This document shows positions 5,240 through 10,343 of a stretch of DNA of 11,576 nt, piece after piece (the first letter of the stretch is position 1; each line of letters begins with the position of its first letter). The notes beneath the pieces are model-generated. The model made no database searches and was not told where the DNA came from. It saw only the letters and a list, made by a program, of their open reading frames with translations. The position numbers and the translations under genes are program-made. Source of the DNA: Patescibacteria group bacterium (GTDB taxonomy: Bacteria > Patescibacteriota > Patescibacteriia > 2-12-FULL-60-25); NCBI GenBank assembly GCA_018061485.1, contig JAGOUA010000020.1:1-11576 (forward strand), written 5' to 3'.

Positions 5240-5267
5240 TTCATTATGTAGACTTTTGTTTGATAAT
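5240..5267 (+). promoter_or_regulatory. Probable promoter of the ASCH gene
   Basis: GATAAT at 5262-5267 is a good -10, preceded by TTCATT (5240-5245) at 16 bp, a poor -35. Predicted start near 5274 gives a leader of about 16 bases without a Shine-Dalgarno. It is divergent from, and back to back with, the 2H promoter. Confidence 0.4.
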
Positions 5268-5289
5268 AGGCTAGTTTAACCTTAAATGT

Positions 5290-5634
5290 ATGACTATCCA
5301 TGAAATGAAGCTGCAACCAGCGCCTTTTTTTTCCATTCGATCAGGTGAAAAGATTATTGAATCACGACTGTATGACGAAAAGCGTCAGCAGATTCAATTG
5401 GGAGATCGGATCCTTTTTAGGAATATAGCTGATCTAGATGATGTGATTACCGTACAGGTAGATGGGTTGCTTAGGTATCCTACTTTTGTAGCGATGTTTA
5501 ATGATTTTGATCCAGTTTGTTTCGGTGGGGCCTCAAAAGAATTCCTCGCGGAACAGATATATACGTACTCCTCTAAAGAGGACGAAGCTCGCTACGGAGT
5601 GCTGGGGATACGAGTGTCGAAGATAGAAGTTTAG
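5290..5634 (+). CDS. Free-standing ASCH-domain protein
   Basis: 114 residues that form one ASCH (PUA-like) domain. The signature G-x-K-x-x-E-x-R is at residues 19-26 (GEKIIESR), preceded by the N-terminal strand and PFFSI, and followed by the IQLGDRILF strand and RYPTFVAMF. ASCH domains are predicted RNA-binding or nucleotide-binding modules, and some are ribonucleases or deaminating/esterase-type enzymes such as the YqfB amidohydrolases; the role here is unknown. The C-terminal ASCH domain of the next gene is a paralogue: it shares G-x-K-x-x-E-x-R, the GD/GE strand and YPTF-x-AM. The reading frame is AT-richer than its neighbour. The ATG at 5290 has no Shine-Dalgarno. Confidence 0.8.
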   Translation: MTIHEMKLQPAPFFSIRSGEKIIESRLYDEKRQQIQLGDRILFRNIADLDDVITVQVDGLLRYPTFVAMFNDFDPVCFGGASKEFLAEQIYTYSSKEDEARYGVLGIRVSKIEV

Positions 5635-5636
5635 TA

Positions 5637-5666
5637 TTGACTCTAGGGCTTATTTAGCGCTACAAA
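5637..5666 (+). promoter_or_regulatory. Promoter of the GNAT-GNAT-ASCH gene
   Basis: TTGACT (5637-5642), 18-bp spacer, TACAAA (5661-5666), starting right after the stop codon of the ASCH gene. Predicted start near 5673 leaves an 80-base leader. Confidence 0.45.
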
Positions 5667-5672
5667 AGGGGA

Positions 5673-5753
5673 GCTTGGCACGGATGTTCTGTGCTGGGCT
5701 CTGTTTTACGCAGGGCGTTTTCACGCCTGTAGAACGCTGTCTAGGAGGTTCTC
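5673..5753 (+). promoter_or_regulatory. Hairpin-rich leader with strong Shine-Dalgarno
   Basis: The leader holds a GCAC/GTGC hairpin (about 5678-5698), a CAGGGCGT-TTTC-ACGCCTG hairpin with one bulged G (about 5712-5731), and AGAAC (5732-5736), which can pair with GTTCT just after the AGGAGG at 5743-5748. The last pairing would loop out the Shine-Dalgarno beside the ATG at 5754. This is the longest and most structured leader in the window; a ligand-binding role is not evident. Confidence 0.35.
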
Positions 5754-7094
5754 ATGTTGCACGATCCACAGATCAGGGAGGCTCGAGAGGGTGACTTTGA
5801 GTTTGTCGCTGCTCTCATGGAGAATGCGCTCGCAGCATATTACGATGGTGACCATCGTGCGCACGCGGAGCGGATCTTCAAGACGCATATGTCGGGAGGG
5901 TGCGATAAGGTTGGGCACTTCTCGTTGCAGCAGCGCATGTTCATTCTGACGGATGGAGATCAGTCCTTGGGGATGGTCAATATCGTGGAAAAGCGTCAGG
6001 GGACTTGGAAGATCAGCCCGCTCATCGTGACGCCGGAGTCGCGGGGCATCAACGGATGCGGCTCTCGATTGCTGGCATTTGTTGAAGAGCATGCTCGGGA
6101 TCGGGGTGCTCGACAGATCTACTGCACGGTAGCGCAGCAGAACAGGGCTGCGTACCAGTTTTTTCGGAGCAAGGGCTATATCGTGGCTGGTAGGTCCGAG
6201 GGTCATTACAAGTCTAGCGTGACTGAGGCGATGCTTTATAAGCCCTTTGTAGACATCGCTATGGAAACCGCTTTGGACTCTCAACATCTTTCGGTCCGGC
6301 CTTTCGAGGAGAAGTATACCGATCAGGTTCGCGCTTTGATTCTCGAGCGGCTTGCCCCCTGTTTTTACGGGGTGGACGATGCGTGGGTCGATGCGTTGTA
6401 TCGCGGGTACGATCGTCGGCATACGAGCGACGTCAATACGAAGTACAAGCTGATTTTCGTCGTAGTGGATCAGGATGATCGGGTGCTGGGTGTTGTTGGG
6501 GCTACTCCCAAGAAGGGTGAGCCTATCAAGCTCATGCCCTGCATCGCGCACACCGCTCAGGTGTTCTCGGCGATGTTGATTGAACTTCCTCATCTCCTGA
6601 AGCCGTACGGACGTAAGCTGTACATGCATATTGTGCCGTCGGTGGCAGAAACTACGGTTCTGCAGCGTCTGGGATGGAATCTCGATGCGGTCATGCCGGC
6701 CGCGTATCACCACCTCTTCTGCGCTCAGCAGTGGAGTAATCATCTGGAGAACGAATCTATGCGAATGATGCGTGTGAAGAATAGATACTTTCAGGAAATC
6801 ATGAACGGGCGTAAGACGCTCGAAGTTCGTGTGGCGTATGCCGGTCTCAAGGGAATTGCTGTCGGTGAGCAGATCAGGCTCATGACTCAGTCTGCTCAGG
6901 GTGTAGTCCGTGTTCGGGCGGTGCGGACGTATCCCACGTTCGAGGCCATGCTCGCGGTCGAGCCGTACGACAGGATCGTGCCTGGGACGGGCAGCGCAAC
7001 CGATGTTCTCGATATTCTTCGTGATATTTATCCGCCGGAGAAGGAACGTCTCGGGGTATTGGTGCTCGAGCTGGAGACGATGAAGCAGAAGTAG
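5754..7094 (+). CDS. Three-domain GNAT-GNAT-ASCH fusion protein
   Basis: 446 residues. Residues 1-165 are a GNAT N-acetyltransferase: the acetyl-CoA motif A is ISPLIVTPESRGINGCGSRL (88-107; R-G-x-x-G-x-G), followed by VAQQNRAAYQFFRSKGY, the typical GNAT N-x-x-A-x-x-F-x-x-x-GF motif. Residues about 178-330 look like a second, degenerate GNAT lobe (KLIFVVVDQDDRVLGVVGA strands, then TVLQRLGW) without a recognisable acetyl-CoA loop. Residues 336-442 are an ASCH domain with NGRKTLEVR (351-359), paralogous to the preceding gene. A plausible role is acetylation of an RNA- or nucleotide-linked substrate, with ASCH as the recognition module; this is inference. Start: AGGAGG with a 5-base gap. Codon use differs from neighbours: every Lys I read is AAG and Gln is nearly all CAG, suggesting a separate origin. 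Confidence 0.8.
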   Translation: MLHDPQIREAREGDFEFVAALMENALAAYYDGDHRAHAERIFKTHMSGGCDKVGHFSLQQRMFILTDGDQSLGMVNIVEKRQGTWKISPLIVTPESRGINGCGSRLLAFVEEHARDRGARQIYCTVAQQNRAAYQFFRSKGYIVAGRSEGHYKSSVTEAMLYKPFVDIAMETALDSQHLSVRPFEEKYTDQVRALILERLAPCFYGVDDAWVDALYRGYDRRHTSDVNTKYKLIFVVVDQDDRVLGVVGATPKKGEPIKLMPCIAHTAQVFSAMLIELPHLLKPYGRKLYMHIVPSVAETTVLQRLGWNLDAVMPAAYHHLFCAQQWSNHLENESMRMMRVKNRYFQEIMNGRKTLEVRVAYAGLKGIAVGEQIRLMTQSAQGVVRVRAVRTYPTFEAMLAVEPYDRIVPGTGSATDVLDILRDIYPPEKERLGVLVLELETMKQK

Positions 7095-7106
7095 TTCTGC
7101 GGTTCT

Positions 7107-7132
7107 AGCGATGACAAGATCATCGCTTTTTT
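7107..7132 (+). terminator. Terminator of the GNAT-GNAT-ASCH gene
   Basis: AGCGATGA, loop CAAGA, TCATCGCT, then TTTTTATT: an 8-bp perfect stem with a T-run, 12 bases past the stop codon. Confidence 0.9.
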
Positions 7133-7158
7133 ATTTCTTCCCTTTCTTCTCTCCATAC

Positions 7159-7179
7159 GGTAAACTACGCCAGTTTACC
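7159..7179. repeat. 8-bp inverted repeat upstream of the frameshifted 2H gene
   Basis: GGTAAACT, 5-base gap ACGCC, AGTTTACC. It sits 20 bases before the ATG at 7199, with a T7 run between. It could be an operator, a leader hairpin or a second terminator for the upstream gene. Confidence 0.5.
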
Positions 7180-7198
7180 CATGTTCTTTTTTTAGGGT

Positions 7199-7739
7199 AT
7201 GGAATATTTCTTCGGTCTACCTCTTGCGCAACAAGACGTGGTGCTGTGGTATCAACATCTTCTAAAAACCCTGTACGAACGCTTTGGCGGAAAACCACTT
7301 CACGCGCATATCCCTCCGCATGTCACAGTTATTCCGCCGTTTGATGAGGTGCATCTTCCTGCGGTGAGGGCCTGCGTCGCTCGTTGGAAGCAGGAAGGGA
7401 ACGAGGGTCCTTGGACGGTGTCGCTGGATGGATTCGGTTCTTTTGAGCAAGGTGTGGTGTTTGGCCGGATTAGAGATGCCTCCATCTACGCGAGAGGCAA
7501 TGGAGCGTCTTCGTGCAGCGGTGTTCGCGGTGCCGCCTATGCCCGAACCGCTCTTTCCTGAGTGGCATCCGCACGTGAGTCTCGCGCGTTTGCCTTCGGC
7601 GGAACTCCTTCCGAGTGTGTGGGAGTGCGTACAGAAGCTTCCCGCGCCGCACTTCGTGATGAATATCCCAGGAATAACGCTCTTTCGACGGGCGAACGAT
7701 GGTTGGCACCGCCTAGACGAGACGTTTGCGCCTGAGTAA
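7199..7739 (+). pseudogene. 2H phosphoesterase (LigT-like), interrupted by a one-base frameshift
   Basis: Two overlapping frames make up one 2H protein of about 180 residues. The first (from ATG 7199) carries PPHVTVIPPF, the first H-x-T motif (His41, Thr43), and runs to VSLDGFGSFEQGVVFG. The second frame, one base later, takes up with LEMPPSTREAMERLRAAV and carries HPHVSLAR, the second H-x-S motif, to the TAA at 7737. The switch falls around 7455-7475, and one extra base would explain it. Both motifs and the surrounding composition are intact, so the break is recent, a sequencing or assembly error, or less likely a +1 programmed frameshift: no slippery sequence with a stop in the first frame is seen near the switch. 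ThpR/LigT-type RNA 2',3'-cyclic phosphodiesterases are the closest family. The next gene begins 12 bases after the stop. Confidence 0.7.
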
Positions 7740-7751
7740 GCTTGTTGGTAT

Positions 7752-8144
7752 ATGTCCTCATCTCTTCTTGTGGTGGCGTTTCATACAGGGGTTGTTGCTC
7801 TCGATCAAAAAACGGGTGTACAGGTTTGGGAGACGTCTCTCACACTGGGGCGTTCGCAGGTGGTAGTGCATGATGATCATGTGTACGTCGCGTCGGAACA
7901 GGCGGGTTTGTGCGTGCTTGATGCGTCGAATGGTCAGATAATCAAACAAGCAACTCTCTCCGGAAGTGGGCAGGCGCCAACGCTCTTTATCGAGGGCGAG
8001 CGCGTGTTTGTATCGTGTGGAGGGGAGATTCAGGCGTTTTCTTTAGAGGGCGAGATGTTGTGGACGAACGCTTGCGAAGGCAAGGGAAACGGGCCCGTGA
8101 GTATGGCAACCAAGGGCAGCGATCGCCAGGCAGACGAGTACTAA
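7752..8144 (+). CDS. Short PQQ-type beta-propeller repeat protein
   Basis: 130 residues that consist of about three PQQ/WD-type blades: GVVALDQKTGVQVWETSL (13-30), GLCVLDASNGQIIKQATL (52-69) and GEIQAFSLEGEMLWTNAC (90-107). Each blade ends in the dG-x-h-h-W-like turn typical of PQQ-binding-like repeats; a VYVAS or VFVSC strand precedes the second and third blades. A closed propeller needs six to eight blades, so this must be a fragment, an oligomer-forming unit or a decayed gene. The last blade is followed by a polar tail (KGSDRQADEY). There is no signal peptide, which is unusual for PQQ-propeller proteins. It lies 12 bases after the frameshifted 2H gene and probably shares its transcript. 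No Shine-Dalgarno is visible. Confidence 0.6.
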   Translation: MSSSLLVVAFHTGVVALDQKTGVQVWETSLTLGRSQVVVHDDHVYVASEQAGLCVLDASNGQIIKQATLSGSGQAPTLFIEGERVFVSCGGEIQAFSLEGEMLWTNACEGKGNGPVSMATKGSDRQADEY

Positions 8145-8148
8145 TCCC

Positions 8149-8177
8149 TCGACAAAACAGCGAAAAATTGCCATACT
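8149..8177 (+). promoter_or_regulatory. Promoter of tgt, predicting a leaderless mRNA
   Basis: TCGACA (8149-8154), 17-bp spacer, CATACT (8172-8177). The expected start, seven bases on, coincides with the ATG at 8184, and no ribosome-binding site is present. Confidence 0.5.
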
Positions 8178-8183
8178 GCGCGC

Positions 8184-9317
8184 ATGTTTTCTCTCAAGAG
8201 TACGTCTACGCAGTCCATGGCGCGTCGCGGCACGCTACAAACGCCGCACGGCACGCTACAAACGCCGTTTTTTATGCCGATTGCGACAAAAGGAGCAGTG
8301 AAGACACTGTCTTCTTTTGATATTGAGCGTTTGGGAAGTCCGATTCTGCTTTCCAATACATACCACTTGTGGCTTCGTCCCGGCATGGAAGAGATGAAAG
8401 CTCTCGGCGGTTTGCATAAGATGATGGACTGGAAGGGCGCGATTTTGACGGATTCTGGAGGGTTTCAGGTGTTTAGTTTGGAGGGGTTGCGCAAGCTCAC
8501 ACCAGAAGGGGTCAAGTTTCAGTCGCATATTGATGGAGCAAAACTCATGCTCACACCGGAGCTGTGTATGGAGATTCAGCGTACGATTGGGAGTGATATC
8601 GCGATGGTGTTGGATGTCTGTACCAAGCTTCCCGCCACGCAAGAGGAGTTGCGCGCAGCTCTCGTACTCACGAATGATTGGGCCAAGCGTTCAAAGACAG
8701 CGTTTCATGCGCTCAAAGACGGGGCGATTAATCCTGAATCGTTGCTGTTTGCGATTGTGCAAGGCGGAACCGATGTCGAGCTTCGCCAGCAAAGCGCAAA
8801 AGCCCTAGTAGATATTGGGTTTGATGGGTATGCGATTGGTGGTTTGTCGGTGGGCGAGCCGTTCGAAGAAGCGTGTACCGTTCTTGATGCGACCACGACG
8901 CTTTTACCAGCGGATAAGCCCCGCTACTTTATGGGTGGCGCGCAACCGCATGAGATTGTGGGGTATGTGCAACGTGGGATCGATATGCTCGACTGTGTGC
9001 TTCCTACGCGAAACGCGCGTCATGGGCAGTTGTATCGTTTTCGGCATAACGACCTTACGAAGCGCGATTTTTACGAGACGATTCATGTCACCAACGAGCG
9101 GTTTGCCGCATCAGACGAGAAGCTCCTTCAAGAACTTGGCGCGGACGACGTAGAAGCGGTGGACGACGAGCTTTCGCGTTATACGCTCGGGTATGTTCGA
9201 CATTTATTCCGCGTGCAAGAGATGCTCGGCATGCGTCTTGCGTCGTTGTGGAATGTGCGATTCTATCTATCGCTTATGAAGAAGATTCGTCGAGGGATTG
9301 AAGAGGGAGCGCTCTAA
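8184..9317 (+). CDS. tgt: tRNA-guanine transglycosylase lacking the zinc site
   Basis: 377 residues, full family length. TGT exchanges guanine 34 of GUN-anticodon tRNAs (Asn, Asp, His, Tyr) for preQ1 in bacteria. Visible hallmarks: PHGTLQTPFFMP near the N-terminus; ILTDSGGFQVFSL with Asp90 (general acid/base, Asp102 of the Zymomonas enzyme); MVLDVCT (Asp144, Cys146); IVQGG (191-195); GGLSVGEP (219-226), the bacterial pocket; and IDMLDCVLPTRNARHG with the nucleophile Asp270. Odd features: the C-x-C-x2-C...H zinc site is absent. Aligning the AVDDELSRYTLGYVRHL segment to the family puts Ala325, Asp327 and Leu330 at the cysteines, and Trp356 at the His. The glycine loop before the nucleophile reads MGGAQP, and the usual Glu after Asp144 is Val. 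The fold otherwise aligns without gaps, so the enzyme may work with a zinc-free subdomain or altered specificity. No queuosine-synthesis gene is nearby. Confidence 0.93.
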   Translation: MFSLKSTSTQSMARRGTLQTPHGTLQTPFFMPIATKGAVKTLSSFDIERLGSPILLSNTYHLWLRPGMEEMKALGGLHKMMDWKGAILTDSGGFQVFSLEGLRKLTPEGVKFQSHIDGAKLMLTPELCMEIQRTIGSDIAMVLDVCTKLPATQEELRAALVLTNDWAKRSKTAFHALKDGAINPESLLFAIVQGGTDVELRQQSAKALVDIGFDGYAIGGLSVGEPFEEACTVLDATTTLLPADKPRYFMGGAQPHEIVGYVQRGIDMLDCVLPTRNARHGQLYRFRHNDLTKRDFYETIHVTNERFAASDEKLLQELGADDVEAVDDELSRYTLGYVRHLFRVQEMLGMRLASLWNVRFYLSLMKKIRRGIEEGAL

Positions 9318-9320
9318 AAC

Positions 9321-9348
9321 AAAAAAGCCCCGCGAGAGAAAGCGGGGG
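9321..9348. terminator. Bidirectional terminator between tgt and the 9350-9688 gene
   Basis: CCCCGC, 8-base loop, GCGGGG. On the minus strand it is followed by CTTTTTTG (strong); on the plus strand only by GTTTAGG (weak). It overlaps neither coding region but touches the stop codon at 9350. Confidence 0.8.
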
Positions 9349-9349
9349 T

Positions 9350-9688
9350 TTAGGTCTTGATGCCTCGAGCCATGTTGCTCAATAGGCGATTCAGTTTTGC
9401 GATGAGATATCGGAGAGCTTTAACTCGTCGTCCGTTCTTAGCGTGTTGAGCGCGTTGCCCGCGCTTAAAAAAACGAAGTCCCTCTTGGCGCTGGTACCGA
9501 AGCATCTCGATAGCATCCCGACGCCACTCCTCTAGTAGGTCTTGATGTCCAGCCTCGACTAAGTCGAGAAGGGTGTTTGCGCTGGGGTATCGAAAGGCTG
9601 GGGGTTTTACCGGTGCTGGGAGTCCTTGGCGTGCATACTCGTTTGCGGATTTTTGAAAGACGATCACGAATCCCTTTTTATGAGTCAT
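9350..9688 (-). CDS. Small basic protein of unknown function
   Basis: 112 residues, unrecognised. The N-terminus is MTHKKGFVIVFQKSANEYARQG, then a Pro-rich stretch (PAPVKPPAFRYP), then a helical segment (NTLLDLVEAGHQDLLEEWRRDAIEML). The C-terminal half (from about 66) is helical and strongly basic, rich in Arg and Lys (FFKRGQRAQHAKNGRRVKALRYLIAKLNRLL), which would suit nucleic-acid binding. No Cys and no membrane segment. The start at 9688 is supported by GAGG six bases upstream. It has its own promoter (9731-9759) and a strong terminator, and is divergent from tRNA-Asn. Confidence 0.65.
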   Translation of the reverse strand: MTHKKGFVIVFQKSANEYARQGLPAPVKPPAFRYPSANTLLDLVEAGHQDLLEEWRRDAIEMLRYQRQEGLRFFKRGQRAQHAKNGRRVKALRYLIAKLNRLLSNMARGIKT

Positions 9689-9730
9689 GATAGCCTCGCA
9701 GGTTGGGGGAGAGAGGAGTCTCTCAAGGGT

Positions 9731-9759
9731 TTTGTATGCCTTGCGCGGGGGTCTTGCAA
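9731..9759 (-). promoter_or_regulatory. Promoter of the 9350-9688 gene
   Basis: On the minus strand TTGCAA (9759-9754), 17-bp spacer, TACAAA (9736-9731). Predicted start near 9724, giving a leader of about 36 bases. The -35 is shared with the opposite promoter. Confidence 0.5.
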
Positions 9760-9782
9760 GAGGACGCTTGGTTCGCTATGAT
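9754..9782 (+). promoter_or_regulatory. Promoter of the tRNA-Asn gene
   Basis: TTGCAA (9754-9759), 17-bp spacer, TATGAT (9777-9782). Predicted start near 9789, about 68 bases before the mature tRNA. Because TTGCAA is its own reverse complement, the same six bases serve as -35 in both directions. Confidence 0.6.
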
Positions 9783-9856
9783 GCCGGAGCATTCCGAAAG
9801 GATGCGTATTCTGGGCTCGCTACCGCCTACGGGCAGGCAGGCAGCCGTAAATACAT

Positions 9857-10245
9857 TCCGGGGTAGCTCAGCGGTAGAGCAGTGGACTGTGAACATTTGG
9901 TAACTTTTGCCGTCTATGTCAAAAGACCGCCGTTCCTATGCCCAACGTGCCGAGTATCCTTATCACGCGGGCATATCGCAGCTTTCTCAAGTAATTGAGA
10001 TCGAATAATGAGGTGAATTGCTGGAAGTCTAACGTCGAAATCGGTCGACCACGATAATCAGCAGCCAAGTCCCGATTTATCGGGAAAGGTTCAGAGACTA
10101 TCCCTTCGGGGAGTAGGCCAAGTCATTGGTCGAAGCGCCTCACTCCTACGTTCGCGTAGGATGATGATATAGTCCATCCCCTCTGGAAACAGAAGGAAGA
10201 TATGTAATCCATTGGTCCTGGGTTCGAATCCCAGCCCCGGAGCCA
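9857..10245 (+). tRNA. tRNA-Asn (anticodon GUU), interrupted by a group I intron
   Basis: Exons are 9857-9890 and 10205-10245. Joined, they give a complete cloverleaf with encoded CCA: acceptor TCCGGGG/CCCCGGA, discriminator G; D-arm GCTC/GAGC; anticodon stem GTGGA/TCCAT around CTGTTAA (anticodon GTT); T-arm CTGGG/CCCAG with TTCGAAT. GGACTGTTAATCC is the classic bacterial tRNA-Asn anticodon arm. The intron lies between the second and third anticodon bases. Reading the exon to GTGAA would suggest His(GUG), but the G discriminator and the T1-A72 pair without an extra G-1 fit Asn, not His, and the 3' splice site then ends in the required G. Without splicing the tRNA cannot function. This tRNA is also a substrate for TGT, whose gene is 540 bases upstream. 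Confidence 0.92.
9891..10204 (+). ncRNA. Group I self-splicing intron (314 nt) in tRNA-Asn
   Basis: The four conserved core elements occur in order: P (AATTGCTGG, 10016-10024), Q (AATCAGCAGCCAAGTCC, 10056-10072), R (GTTCAGAGACTA, 10089-10100) and S (GATATAGTCC, 10166-10175). P4 pairs TGCTG (10019-10023) with CAGCA (10059-10063); P7 pairs GACTA (10096-10100) with TAGTC (10170-10174); P6a is CCCGA-TTTA-TCGGG. Other hairpins: TATGCCC/GGGCATA in the 5' third, CCTACG-TTCG-CGTAGG (10145-10160), and a GAAA-type loop near 10187. The 5' exon ends in U and the intron in G, as required. A candidate guide sequence at 9909-9917 pairs with the last nine exon bases with one mismatch, including U-G at the splice site. 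It encodes no homing endonuclease. Confidence 0.92.
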
Positions 10246-10257
10246 TAAGCTGGCGTT

Positions 10258-10319
10258 CCTGGCAACCCAGGTGCGTCGCTAAAAACCAACGCCCCATCGC
10301 TGAAAAGTGGTGGGGTTTT
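10258..10319 (+). terminator. Hairpin and terminator after tRNA-Asn
   Basis: CCTGG-CAAC-CCAGG (10258-10271) is followed by the true terminator: CCCCATC (10292-10298), 10-base loop, GGTGGGG (10309-10315), then TTTTGTGTT. It ends the tRNA-Asn transcript 74 bases past the CCA. Confidence 0.7.
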
Positions 10320-10343
10320 GTGTTACGAGAAGTTCATTCTTTT

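Noticed and set aside
5721..6743. Long open frame (340 codons) on the strand opposite the GNAT-GNAT-ASCH gene
   Set aside because: It is the antisense shadow of a gene with clear domains and a strong Shine-Dalgarno. Its translation resembles no protein.
8228..8267. Two 19-base exact repeats in tandem at the start of tgt
   Set aside because: Both encode parts of the normal TGT N-terminus (G-T-L-x-T-P-H-G-T-L-x-T-P), so no extra material is inserted. The DNA identity is notable but needs no special element.
9815..9850. CCTACGGGCAGGCAGGCAG stretch in the tRNA-Asn leader, resembling short G-C-rich repeats seen in CPR genomes
   Set aside because: Only one copy in the window and no clean hairpin, so I cannot support it as a repeat here.
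9881..9895. Reading the interrupted tRNA as tRNA-His (GUG)
   Set aside because: The discriminator is G and there is no G-1; the intron would then end in A. Splicing after U9890 and after G10204 gives a canonical tRNA-Asn loop.
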